Origin: Prevotella sp. UBA2850
GTDB taxonomy: Bacteria; Bacteroidota; Bacteroidia; Bacteroidales; Bacteroidaceae
Assembly (NCBI GenBank): GCA_002350805.1
Contig: DEFO01000029.1
Coordinates: 1-30,380 of the forward strand
Direction: 5' to 3'
DNA length: 30,380 nt
Below, piece by piece: positions 21,543 to 29,828 of the stretch. Both the position numbers and the translations under genes were made by a program. Each line of letters opens with the position of its first letter. Within the stretch, counting starts at the first letter, position 1. The notes beneath the pieces were generated by a model. It worked only from the letters and a program-made list of their open reading frames with translations, had not been told where the DNA came from and searched no databases.

Positions 21543-23537
21543 TTATTGTAAAGTTTTTCGAATCAGGTTTTCGTCGGCCTCGTTGGGCAGGGTGACCTTG
21601 AGGCCGGGGGTACGGGCCATTTCGCGCTCGATGGCAAAGCGGGCACCCGCGTTGCGGGCCCAGCTGCGGCGGGCGATGCCGTTGTTCACGTCCCAGAACA
21701 GCATTTCGCGGATGTGGCGTGCGCTGTCTTCGGAGCCGTCAATGACCATGCCGAAGCCGCCGTTGATGACCTCTCCCCAGCCGACGCCGCCGCCGTTGTG
21801 GATGCTCACCCAGGTGGCTCCGCGGAAGGAGTCACCAATGACATTCTGTACGGCCATGTCAGCGCAGAACTGTGAACCGTCGTAGATGTTAGAAGTCTCG
21901 CGGAAGGGCGAGTCGGTGCCCGAGACATCGTGATGGTCGCGTCCGAGAACTACGGGAGCCGACAGCTCACCGCGCCGGATGGCGTCGTTGAAGGCCAGTG
22001 CAATCTTGGTGCGTCCCTCACAGTCGGCATAGAGAATGCGAGCCTGCGAACCCACCACAAGATGGTTTCTGCCAGCCTCACGGATCCAATGGATATTATC
22101 GGCCATCTGTCCCTGGATGTCGGCAGGAGCCGTCTTCATGATCTCCTCCAGCACCTCGGCTGCCAGTCTGTCAGTGGTCTCGAGGTCCTTGGGGTCGCCC
22201 GACGAGCACACCCAGCGGAAGGGCCCGAAGCCATAGTCGAAGAACATGGGTCCCATGATATCCTGGACGTACGACGGATAGCGGAACGTTCCGTCGGCTT
22301 TAAGGATGTCGGCGCCGGCACGGCTAGATTCGAGGAGGAAGGCATTACCATAGTCGAAGAAATACATGCCTTTGGCCGTGAGTTTGTTGATGGCAGCCAC
22401 CTGTCGGCGGAGGGATGCCTGTACAGCCTCTTTGAACTTCTCGGGTTCGGCAGCCATCATCTGTTTGCTCTCCTCGAGGGAGAGACCGACGGGATAGTAG
22501 CCCCCTGCCCACGGGTTGTGGAGCGAGGTCTGGTCGCTGCCCAGGTCGACCCGGATGTCCTCTTCGGCCAGTCGCTCCCAGAGGTCGACCACATTGCCCA
22601 CATAAGCCATCGACACCACGCGTCGCTCGCTGACTGCCTTTCGAACGGCGGGAATCAGCTCGTCGAGGCTGTCGTGCAGTTCGTCGACCCATCCCTGCTC
22701 ATAGCGTTTGCGGGCTGCCTTTGGGTTGATCTCGGCCGTGACGCTCACCACACCGGCGATGTTGCCAGCCTTGGGCTGAGCGCCCGACATACCGCCGAGT
22801 CCGGCCGTGACGAAGAGCTTCATGTTGTCGCCACCCACCTTACGGGCAGCATTGAGCACGGTGATGGTGGTGCCGTGAACGATGCCCTGCGGCCCAATAT
22901 ACATATATGAGCCGGCCGTCATCTGGCCATACTGACTAACGCCCATGGCGTTCATGCGCTCCCAGTCGTCGGGTTTGGAGTAGTTGGGAATGACCATTCC
23001 GTTGGTGACCACCACACGGGGTGCATTCTTGTGAGATGGGAAGAGACCGAGTGGGTGACCGCTATACATGACAAGTGTCTGCTCGTCGGTCATCTCGCTC
23101 AGGTATTTCATGACCAGCCGGTACTGGGCCCAGTTCTGGAAGATGGCACCGTTGCCACCATAGATGATCAGCTCGTGGGGGTGCTGCGCCACACGCGGGT
23201 CGAGGTTGTTCTGAATCATGAGCATGATGGCGGCTGCCTGACGGCTGCGTGCGGGATACTCGTCGATGGGACGGGCATACATCTCGTAGCTAGGGCGGTA
23301 GCGGTACATATAGATGCGCCCATAGTTCTTCAGCTCCTCAGCAAACTCGGGAGCCAACTGGGCGTGGAGCTCTTTGGGGAAGTAACGGAGGGCGTTGCGC
23401 AGGGCGAGCCTTTTCTGCTCGGGTGTGAGGATGTCTTTGCGCTTGGGCGCATGGTTGATGTCAGGGTCGTAGGGCTTCGGCTCGGGCAGGGTTGCCGGGA
23501 TGCCGAGGGTGATTTCTTTTCTGAATGCTTCGTTCAT
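21543..23537 (-). CDS. hutU: urocanate hydratase (long form)
   Basis: 664 residues; NAD-dependent hydration of urocanate to imidazolone propionate. The length is that of the long eukaryote-like/Bacteroidetes form (about 670) rather than the 555-residue proteobacterial HutU. The NAD-binding region reads TAGLGGMSGAQPKAG. The C-terminal catalytic region includes GRDHHDVSGTDSPFRET and IHNGGGVGWGEVINGG. The first 80% of the gene uses TCG serine codons and resembles genes to its right. The last hundred codons (about 21543-21850) lack TCG and look like the genes to its left. It is preceded by a 78-base spacer full of CTAG repeats. Confidence 0.95.
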   Translation of the reverse strand: MNEAFRKEITLGIPATLPEPKPYDPDINHAPKRKDILTPEQKRLALRNALRYFPKELHAQLAPEFAEELKNYGRIYMYRYRPSYEMYARPIDEYPARSRQAAAIMLMIQNNLDPRVAQHPHELIIYGGNGAIFQNWAQYRLVMKYLSEMTDEQTLVMYSGHPLGLFPSHKNAPRVVVTNGMVIPNYSKPDDWERMNAMGVSQYGQMTAGSYMYIGPQGIVHGTTITVLNAARKVGGDNMKLFVTAGLGGMSGAQPKAGNIAGVVSVTAEINPKAARKRYEQGWVDELHDSLDELIPAVRKAVSERRVVSMAYVGNVVDLWERLAEEDIRVDLGSDQTSLHNPWAGGYYPVGLSLEESKQMMAAEPEKFKEAVQASLRRQVAAINKLTAKGMYFFDYGNAFLLESSRAGADILKADGTFRYPSYVQDIMGPMFFDYGFGPFRWVCSSGDPKDLETTDRLAAEVLEEIMKTAPADIQGQMADNIHWIREAGRNHLVVGSQARILYADCEGRTKIALAFNDAIRRGELSAPVVLGRDHHDVSGTDSPFRETSNIYDGSQFCADMAVQNVIGDSFRGATWVSIHNGGGVGWGEVINGGFGMVIDGSEDSARHIREMLFWDVNNGIARRSWARNAGARFAIEREMARTPGLKVTLPNEADENLIRKTLQ

Positions 23538-23568
23538 GGTTTTTATTCTTGTTTTTTGTAAGTCGGGG

Positions 23569-23611
23569 CTAGGGGTTTCTAGGATTTCCTAGGATTCCTA
23601 GAATTCCTAGG
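23569..23611. repeat. phased CTAG repeat between ftcD and hutU
   Basis: Five CTAG tetramers start at 23569, 23579, 23589, 23598 and 23607, spaced 10, 10, 9 and 9 bases. Each lies in a variant of TTCCTAGGA, giving overlapping small palindromes in both orientations. This fills much of the spacer between ftcD and hutU. Confidence 0.8.
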
Positions 23612-23615
23612 TTGA

Positions 23616-25322
23616 TTATAGCTTCTGCTCGACGATGGCCAGGATTTCCTTTTCGGCAGCATTGGCTTTCTCAATCAGGGTGTTGGCTTCAGCCACCAGC
23701 TGATAGGCCGTCTCACGGTCTTTCAGACTTCCGGCGTTGATCTTCACGTTTAGGCCGGCACCTAAGACAGCAGCACGGGCTGCCAAAGCACCCACGCCAG
23801 CATCGCTCACGCTGTTGGGATTGCCGTTCTCGGCCATGGCCTTGCAGATGTCGAAAGCACGGAAAGAGGCCTTCATGGTGTGCAGGGGCACCTGTGTGGC
23901 ATAGAGTGTGGCTTCCTGGATGGCTTTCGAGCGGGCAGCCTTGTCCTCGTCGGTCTTCTTGGGCATTCCGAATGCTGCCATGATGCAGTTGAAGGCCTCG
24001 GTATCCTCGTCGACCAGATGGAGCAGTTCGGCGATGAGCGCCTGGCCTTGGTCGGCCCATTTCGAGAACTCGTCCCAGCGGTCGTCCCATCCGGGTTTAT
24101 GGCTGGAGAGGTTGGCCACCATCGTGCCCAGCGCAGCACCCAGTGCGCCCATATAGGCCGAGATCGTGCCTCCACCAGGAGCGGGAGACTCGCGTGATGT
24201 CTCCTGGGCAAAGCCTTTCACGGTGAGGTCGACCAGCTTGCGGCCTGTCTCATTGGCATCCTCGAGCAGGTATTCGATCACTTTCTCACGAGGGTTGAAC
24301 GGCTTCAGGTCGTCCAGTCCCATGCTCTTGATGGCGATGTTGATGATGTCCTCCTCGGGGATTCCCACCGAGCGGTGCTGCTTCTCGAGGAAATATTTGC
24401 CGGCATCGATGAGGGTCTTCTTGGGAATGAGGCCCACGATCTCGGTACCCGTGACGCGGATGCCACGGTTCTGAGCGCAGCGGCACACCTCGTCGAAGGC
24501 CACATGCAGCGGGGTAACGTTCAGGTTGGTCATGTTCATCGACACCTGTGCAATGCCATACTCATCGATGAACCAGCCGATGGCCTTGGTGCATTTCAGT
24601 GTGCCGGGCTTCATGATGGGATTACCCTCGGCATCTTTGATGATTTTACCTGTGATGGGATTGCCCTCGCGGAAGGGGCGACCCTTCTCGCGCACGTCGA
24701 AGGCGATGGCATTAGCGCGACGCGTAGAGGTGGTGTTGAGGTTATAGTTGACGGCAATGAGGAAGTCGCGTGCACCTACTGCTGTGCAGCCTGTGCGGGC
24801 CACGTCGTCGTCGATGGGGCGTGCCCCGAAGTCGGGTTGCTTGCCCTCGGTCGACAGTTTCTCGGCCAGTGCCTCGTATTCACCCTCGCGGCAGACGGCC
24901 AGGTTCTTGCGCTCTGGTGTGAAGGCTGCGGCCTCGTAGCAGTAGCAGGGGATGCGCAGTTCGGTGGCGATGCGCTCTGCCAGTTGGCGGGCCAGGGCGG
25001 CACACTCCTCGAGGGTGATGCCAGCCACGGGAATGAGCGGCAGCACGTCGGTGGCACCCATGCGCGGATGGGCTCCGTGGTGCTGACGCATATCGATGAG
25101 CTGACCGGCCTTGCGCACACTACGGAAGGCAGCCTCCATCACCTCGTCGGGCGTACCGACAAAGGTGACAACGGTACGGTTGGTAGCCTCACCTGGGTCT
25201 ACATCTAGCAGACGGACGCCTTTGACGGCCTCAATCTCGTTGGTAATCTGTTTGATGACATTCATGTCGCGGCCCTCACTGAAATTGGGCACGCACTCGA
25301 TAATTTGTTTTTCAATTGCCAT
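23616..25322 (-). CDS. ftcD: formimidoyltransferase-cyclodeaminase (bifunctional)
   Basis: 568 residues. The formimidoyltransferase half (about 1-325) starts ECVPNFSEGRD and has QHHGAHPRMGATDV, where His82 matches the catalytic His82 of mammalian FTCD. The cyclodeaminase half (about 345-568) contains SPAPGGGTISAYMG and ends in a helical bundle. Together they transfer the formimino group from formimino-glutamate to tetrahydrofolate and release ammonia, giving glutamate and 5,10-methenyl-THF. The start is set at the ATG at 25322; an in-frame TTG four codons upstream is less likely. It is the first gene of the hut cluster and is preceded by a promoter overlapping a hairpin. Confidence 0.95.
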   Translation of the reverse strand: MAIEKQIIECVPNFSEGRDMNVIKQITNEIEAVKGVRLLDVDPGEATNRTVVTFVGTPDEVMEAAFRSVRKAGQLIDMRQHHGAHPRMGATDVLPLIPVAGITLEECAALARQLAERIATELRIPCYCYEAAAFTPERKNLAVCREGEYEALAEKLSTEGKQPDFGARPIDDDVARTGCTAVGARDFLIAVNYNLNTTSTRRANAIAFDVREKGRPFREGNPITGKIIKDAEGNPIMKPGTLKCTKAIGWFIDEYGIAQVSMNMTNLNVTPLHVAFDEVCRCAQNRGIRVTGTEIVGLIPKKTLIDAGKYFLEKQHRSVGIPEEDIINIAIKSMGLDDLKPFNPREKVIEYLLEDANETGRKLVDLTVKGFAQETSRESPAPGGGTISAYMGALGAALGTMVANLSSHKPGWDDRWDEFSKWADQGQALIAELLHLVDEDTEAFNCIMAAFGMPKKTDEDKAARSKAIQEATLYATQVPLHTMKASFRAFDICKAMAENGNPNSVSDAGVGALAARAAVLGAGLNVKINAGSLKDRETAYQLVAEANTLIEKANAAEKEILAIVEQKL

Positions 25323-25350
25323 GGTTGTATTCAAAGTATGATTTAGGTCC

Positions 25351-25391
25351 TAAAAAAATACGGTGCAAAATTAATTGATTTGCACCGTATT
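25351..25391 (-). terminator. terminator hairpin of nadB overlapping the ftcD promoter
   Basis: A perfect 13-base inverted repeat, AATACGGTGCAAA (25357-25369) and TTTGCACCGTATT (25379-25391), has a 9-base loop. On the minus strand it is followed by a run of T (to 25352), making a good intrinsic terminator 30 bases after the nadB stop. Confidence 0.8.
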
Positions 25392-25397
25392 ACCAAA
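25366..25397 (-). promoter_or_regulatory. promoter of the hut cluster (ftcD)
   Basis: On the minus strand TTTG (25397-25394), exactly 20 bases, then TAATTTTG (25373-25366). The -7 box lies in the loop and 3' arm of the terminator hairpin, and transcription would start near 25362. Confidence 0.65.
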
Positions 25398-25420
25398 TAT
25401 TTTCCGGATAAAGTTACACT

Positions 25421-27007
25421 TTATTTGTCGTAGGCATGCACAGGATAGTCGGTCGTGAAGTGCAGTCCGCGGCTCTCTTTGCGCTCCAGGGCGAAACGTG
25501 TGATGAGATAGCCCACATTGATCATGTTGCGCAGTTCGCAGATGTCCTTGCTGGCCTTGACGCGCTTGAACAGATTCTCGGTCTCCTCGTAGAGCATGTC
25601 AAGCCGGTCCCATGCCCGGTGCAGACGCAGGTCGCTGCGCACAATACCCACGTAGTTGGACATCACCTGTCCCACCTCCTTGATGCTTTGTGTGATGAGC
25701 ACCTTCTCCTCGTTGGTCATGGTTCCCTCGTCGTTCCACTCGGGAATCTTCTCGTTGAAGTCGTAGAGGTCGACATGCTCCAATGAGTGTCTGGCAGCAG
25801 TCTCAGCATAGACCACAGCCTCGATGAGCGAGTTGCTGGCCAGTCGGTTGCCGCCGTGTAAGCCCGTGCATGAGCATTCGCCCAGGGCATAGAGACGGTC
25901 GATGCTGGTACATCCGTTTAGGTCGACCTTGATACCGCCGCACATATAGTGGGCAGCAGGCCGTACAGGGATATAGTCGGTGGTGATGTCGATGCCAATG
26001 GAGAGACACTTCTGGTAGATGTTGGGGAAGTGATGACGGGTTTCTGCCGGGTCTTTGTGTGTCACGTCGAGGCATACATGATCCAGTCCGTGAATTTTCA
26101 TCTCCTTGTCGATGGCGCGTGCCACGATATCGCGGGGAGCCAGTGACAGGCGCTCGTCGTACTTCTCCATGAACGTCTCGCCGTTGGGCAGTTTCAGAAT
26201 GCCGCCATAGCCACGCATGGCCTCAGTGATGAGGAAGGCCGGATGGGTCTCGCCCGGATGATGGAGCACGGTGGGATGGAACTGCACGAACTCCATGTCC
26301 TTCACTGTTCCCTTGGCGCGGTAGACCATGGCAATGCCGTCGCCAGTGGCAATGATGGGGTTGGAAGTTGTCTCGTAGACTGCTCCACAGCCACCAGTGC
26401 ACATCACTGTCAGTTTCGACAGATAGGTGTCCACCTTCTGCGTCTCGGGGTTCAGCACGTAGGCACCATAGCAATTAATATAAGGTGTGCGGCGGGTGAC
26501 GCGTGCTCCCAGGTGGTGCTGCGTGATGATTTCCACGGCAAAATGATTCTCCTTCACCTCGATGTCGGGACAGTTGCGTACCGCCTCCATCAGTCCGCGC
26601 TGTATTTCGGCACCCGTGTCGTCGGCATGGTGGAGAATGCGGAACTCCGAGTGGCCGCCCTCGCGGTGCAGGTCGAACGTGCCGTCGTCTTTTTTGTCGA
26701 AGTTCACACCCCAGTTCACCAGTTCCTTGATCTGACTGGGCGCCATCTTGATGACCTGTTCAACGGCCTTGGGGTCGCTGATGTAGTCGCCGGCAATCAT
26801 CGTGTCTTCGATGTGTTTGTCGAAGTTGTCGAGCTCGAGGTTGGTCACAGAGGCCACACCGCCTTGAGCAAACGATGTGTTGGCCTCGTCGAGAGAAGTC
26901 TTGCAAATCATGCAGACCTTGCCTTTCTTGGCCCTGGCCACCTTCAAGGCATAGCTCATGCCGGCCACTCCGGCACCGATGATGAGGAAATCGTATTTGT
27001 AAATCAT
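25421..27007 (-). CDS. nadB: L-aspartate oxidase
   Basis: 528 residues; FAD enzyme that oxidises aspartate to iminoaspartate, the first step of NAD synthesis. The dinucleotide-binding motif DFLIIGAGVAGMSYAL is at the N-terminus (6-21). SFAQGGVA, the substrate-site HREGGHSEFRILHH stretch, MEFVQFHPT, and GGNRLASNSLIEAVV with LYALGEC all fit NadB/SdhA-type flavoproteins. The absence of the SdhA flavin-attachment context and the NadB-like length support NadB. nadA and nadC are not adjacent. It ends at its own terminator hairpin. Serine codons are frequently TCG, as in its right-hand neighbours. Confidence 0.94.
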   Translation of the reverse strand: MIYKYDFLIIGAGVAGMSYALKVARAKKGKVCMICKTSLDEANTSFAQGGVASVTNLELDNFDKHIEDTMIAGDYISDPKAVEQVIKMAPSQIKELVNWGVNFDKKDDGTFDLHREGGHSEFRILHHADDTGAEIQRGLMEAVRNCPDIEVKENHFAVEIITQHHLGARVTRRTPYINCYGAYVLNPETQKVDTYLSKLTVMCTGGCGAVYETTSNPIIATGDGIAMVYRAKGTVKDMEFVQFHPTVLHHPGETHPAFLITEAMRGYGGILKLPNGETFMEKYDERLSLAPRDIVARAIDKEMKIHGLDHVCLDVTHKDPAETRHHFPNIYQKCLSIGIDITTDYIPVRPAAHYMCGGIKVDLNGCTSIDRLYALGECSCTGLHGGNRLASNSLIEAVVYAETAARHSLEHVDLYDFNEKIPEWNDEGTMTNEEKVLITQSIKEVGQVMSNYVGIVRSDLRLHRAWDRLDMLYEETENLFKRVKASKDICELRNMINVGYLITRFALERKESRGLHFTTDYPVHAYDK

Positions 27008-27045
27008 GGTTGTATTTTTTGATGTGTTTTGTCAATATTACGATG

Positions 27046-27053
27046 CAAAGGTA
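27046..27053 (-). promoter_or_regulatory. candidate -7 box of nadB
   Basis: The minus strand reads TACCTTTG, matching TAnnTTTG, 38 bases before the nadB ATG. The -33 position is T-rich without an exact TTTG. Confidence 0.5.
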
Positions 27054-27116
27054 AAAAAATAAATGAAAAAATCGCATCGGAAAATGAAAAATGATGGTTA
27101 TTTGCGTGTTTTTACG

Positions 27117-27124
27117 TAATTTTG
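27117..27124 (+). promoter_or_regulatory. candidate -7 box of dacB
   Basis: TAATTTTG matches TAnnTTTG and lies 24 bases before the ATG at 27149. The nearest TTTG (27101) is too close to be a normal -33 box. Confidence 0.5.
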
Positions 27125-27148
27125 CAGTCAATTAAACATACATAGGTG

Positions 27149-28444
27149 ATGAATTCAGATAAAAAACATATAGTGTGGCTGTGTCTCGGCATGTTGATGT
27201 TTTTATGGGTAGGACCCGCAGGTGCTCAGGAGATCATCGAGGAAGAGCACGACAGTGTGGGCGTTACTGCAGTACAACCTATAGACACATTGGCCGTCGA
27301 CACATTGGCTGTCGACACAGTGGCTTCTGATACGCTGCCTTGGCCGGAGAGTCTGCGCCAGCGACTGGACAAACTGCTGACGCATCCCTTGTTGAAGACC
27401 TCGCAGGTGGGACTGATGGTGTACGACCTGACAGCCGACTCTGCCGTCTATCGTTTTCAGGAGCGGCAGACCATGCGCCCCGCATCGACCATGAAAGTGG
27501 TGACCTCGGTCACGGCCCTCGACAAACTGGGCGACTCGTATCAGTTTAAGACTAAGCTGATGTACACCGGCAAGATAGAAGAGCATACGCTCAGGGGTGA
27601 CCTCTACTGCGTGGGAGGGTTCGACCCACGGTTCAACACCGACGATATGCGTGCCTTCGTGGAGAGCCTGCGTAAGATGGGTGTCGACACAATCCGCGGC
27701 CGGCTGGTCGGCGATGTGTCGATGAAAGACGACAAGCAGTTTGGTGAGGGATGGTGTTGGGACGACGACAACCATGTGCTCACCCCCTTGCTCATTGGCC
27801 GCAAAGACCGTTTTATCGAGCGTTTCGAGGAAATGCTGAAAGACGACGGTGTGGTGATGGACTGCCAGAAGACCGTAGACCGTGTGCCGTCAGGAGCCTT
27901 CGAGGTGACGACCCGTTTCCACACCATGGACCAGATACTGATGAAGATGATGAAGGAGAGCGATAACCTCTATGCGGAGTCGATGTTCTATCAGATTGCT
28001 GCGTCGACTGGAAATCATCCTGCTTCAGCCCGCTCGGCCCGTTCGGTGGTCAACAAACTCATCAGGAAGGTGGGATTGAATCCATCGGATTACAAGGTGG
28101 CTGACGGCAGTGGTCTCTCCTTATATAATTATGTGTCGGCCGAATTGGAGGTGGCTCTGTTGCGCTATGCCTTCCGTAACGAGAACATTTATCTGCATCT
28201 CTACCCCTCGCTGCCCATTGCCGGTGAGGACGGCACACTGAAAAAGCGTATGAAGGGAACGTTTGCCGCAGGTAATGTGCATGCCAAGACGGGCACACTG
28301 ACCTGTGTCACCTCGCTCGCAGGTTACTGCACGGCGGCTAATGGTCATCGGCTGGCCTTCGCTATCATCAACCAAGGATGCCTGCGCGATGCCGACAGCC
28401 GTGCCTTCCAAGACCGGGTGTGCGTGGCTATGTGCCAGCCTTGA
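27149..28444 (+). CDS. dacB: D-alanyl-D-alanine carboxypeptidase/endopeptidase, PBP4 type
   Basis: 431 residues. A signal peptide (about 1-26, ending AGA) is followed by a Thr/Asp/Val-rich linker (45-63) made of tandem TLAVD repeats, then the penicillin-binding domain. The nucleophile motif SxxK is STMK (113-116), the second motif is SDN in KESDNLYAES, and the third is KTG in HAKTGTLT near the C-terminus. This is the S13/PBP4 order, for periplasmic peptidoglycan trimming. An in-frame GTG directly before the ATG is a possible but less likely start. It is divergent from nadB. Confidence 0.92.
   Translation: MNSDKKHIVWLCLGMLMFLWVGPAGAQEIIEEEHDSVGVTAVQPIDTLAVDTLAVDTVASDTLPWPESLRQRLDKLLTHPLLKTSQVGLMVYDLTADSAVYRFQERQTMRPASTMKVVTSVTALDKLGDSYQFKTKLMYTGKIEEHTLRGDLYCVGGFDPRFNTDDMRAFVESLRKMGVDTIRGRLVGDVSMKDDKQFGEGWCWDDDNHVLTPLLIGRKDRFIERFEEMLKDDGVVMDCQKTVDRVPSGAFEVTTRFHTMDQILMKMMKESDNLYAESMFYQIAASTGNHPASARSARSVVNKLIRKVGLNPSDYKVADGSGLSLYNYVSAELEVALLRYAFRNENIYLHLYPSLPIAGEDGTLKKRMKGTFAAGNVHAKTGTLTCVTSLAGYCTAANGHRLAFAIINQGCLRDADSRAFQDRVCVAMCQP
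27284..27328 (+). repeat. 15-base coding tandem repeat in dacB
   Basis: Three 15-base units start at 27284, 27299 and 27314 (GACACATTGGCCGTC and variants). They encode DTLAV, DTLAV and DTVAS in the linker between signal peptide and catalytic domain. Units 1 and 2 differ at a single base. Confidence 0.85.
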
Positions 28445-28463
28445 GGGGCTTAGGAGATTGTTT

Positions 28464-28527
28464 AAGTGACAAGTGATAAGTGACAAGTTTTTTAGGAGTG
28501 TAGGAGTATGGGAGTGTAGGAGTGTAG
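28464..28527. repeat. tandem repeats after dacB
   Basis: Two simple repeats are adjacent. The first is AGTGACAAGTGATAAGTGACAAG-like, about 10 bases per unit (28464-28487). The second is four 8-base units, TAGGAGTG, TAGGAGTA, TGGGAGTG, TAGGAGTG, plus TAG (28493-28527). They lie in the 217-base spacer between dacB and the MscS-type gene, which contains no gene. Confidence 0.85.
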
Positions 28528-28560
28528 ACAATACCCAGCCTCTTGAGAGACCAGTTTAAA

Positions 28561-28620
28561 GCCCCCTCCGGTTCCCCCAAGGAGGAGAGTTTTTTCACCC
28601 CATCCCTCCGGCTGGGGGTC
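28561..28620. repeat. GC-rich imperfect inverted repeat in the dacB-MscS spacer
   Basis: GCCCCCTCCGG (28561-28571) can pair imperfectly with CCGGCTGGGGGT (28608-28619). Between them lie CCCCCAAGGAGGAG and a T6 run. I recall similar C-rich/G-rich strings as common intergenic repeats in Bacteroidetes genomes; here a role as terminator or dispersed repeat is a guess. Confidence 0.5.
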
Positions 28621-28661
28621 TTGAGTTTTGACAGTATGCATTCGTAAGCAATCATAGAACG

Positions 28662-29828
28662 ATGGAGAATATAAGAATCTTTGTAGAGGAGTTGATCAGC
28701 CTGACAGGATTGTCGGGGAGTGCAGTGCCCGTATTGCGTCATGTGTTGTTGGTGCTCATTGCCATACTGCTGGCTGTGCTGGCAGGACTGTTGTGCCGTA
28801 GAATCATTGTACCCATCGTTCGGCGGCTGACCGCTCATACCGACGCGCGGTGGGATGATGTGCTCTTTGGCGAGAAAGTGCTGATCTCAGCCTGTCACAT
28901 TGTACCCGCCATCGTCATTTGGCAGTTGCTGCCGCTAGTGTTCTATCAGTATCCCGTGGTCAGAGAGCTGCTGACTCGTGCCACCGCCATTTATATCACG
29001 GTGATGACGGTCAGACTGGTGCTCGTGTTTATCTCGGCTGTCAAGGAACTGGAGGGCGACGAGCGGTCAGCCCGTCAGCAATATCTCTACTCGTTCATGG
29101 GCGTGGTGCGCATTGTCATTATCTTTGTGGCGGTTATCATTGTCGTGGCCATTGTGCTCGACCGTGACCCGATGAAACTGTTTGCCGGACTGGGTGCTAC
29201 ATCGGCTGTGCTGATGTTGGTTTTCCAAGATACCATCAAGGGACTAGTGGCCGGCATTCGCTTGACTAGCAACGACATGCTGCACAAAGGCGACTGGATC
29301 ACGGTGCCCAAGGCCGGAGCCAATGGTATTGTTGAAGACATGTCGCTCACCACGGTGAAGATACGTAACTTCGACAACACCATGGTGACGGTTACCCCCC
29401 AGTCGTTGGTCGACGATTCCTTCCAGAATTGGAACGGTATGCAGCAAGGGGAAGGCAGACGGGTGAACCGTACGGTGCACTATGATTTCCGCAGCATCCG
29501 TGTTGTTGACGAGGCATTGCGCAAGCAACTCCTTGACAAGAAATACTTCAAGGCCGGAGAAGTGAAAACAGGCATGGTGAACATGACGCTCTATCGACAA
29601 TATCTGGCCGCATGGCTCAGCCACCATCCGCTGGTCAATCCTGACATGACACTGATGGTGAGACAGATGGACCCGACTCCCGAGGGACTGCCCGTAGAGT
29701 TTTATTTCTTCCTGAAGGAAAAGGAATGGGTGCCGTATGAGAACCAGATGGCCGAGATTATGGAGCATATCTATGCCGTGACCCCTGATTTCGGACTGCA
29801 AATCTATCAGATGTTCCCGCATCAATAA
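28662..29828 (+). CDS. mechanosensitive channel, MscS family (YbdG-like)
   Basis: 388 residues. About five hydrophobic helices lie in the first 180 residues (around 23-45, 72-92, 100-122, 145-170 and 175-195). The pore-lining helix and following beta domain have the MscS pattern: GLGATSAVLMLVFQDTIKGLVAGI, then GDWITVP and NTMVTVTPQSLVD. The long C-terminal region with YRQYLAAWLSHHP and PEGLPVEFYFFLKE resembles E. coli YbdG rather than MscS itself. It would act in the inner membrane as a tension-gated or osmotic-stress channel. No -7 box is obvious in the repeat-rich spacer upstream. Its last 7 bases overlap the convergent YraN-family gene. Confidence 0.9.
   Translation: MENIRIFVEELISLTGLSGSAVPVLRHVLLVLIAILLAVLAGLLCRRIIVPIVRRLTAHTDARWDDVLFGEKVLISACHIVPAIVIWQLLPLVFYQYPVVRELLTRATAIYITVMTVRLVLVFISAVKELEGDERSARQQYLYSFMGVVRIVIIFVAVIIVVAIVLDRDPMKLFAGLGATSAVLMLVFQDTIKGLVAGIRLTSNDMLHKGDWITVPKAGANGIVEDMSLTTVKIRNFDNTMVTVTPQSLVDDSFQNWNGMQQGEGRRVNRTVHYDFRSIRVVDEALRKQLLDKKYFKAGEVKTGMVNMTLYRQYLAAWLSHHPLVNPDMTLMVRQMDPTPEGLPVEFYFFLKEKEWVPYENQMAEIMEHIYAVTPDFGLQIYQMFPHQ

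Noticed and set aside
25323..25334. TTG start for ftcD four codons upstream of the ATG
   Set aside because: The ATG at 25322 gives the normal N-terminus (MAIEKQIIECVPNFSEG) and places His82 at the family position.
27146..27148. GTG start for dacB directly before the ATG
   Set aside because: The adjacent ATG gives an equally good signal peptide and ATG is the preferred start.
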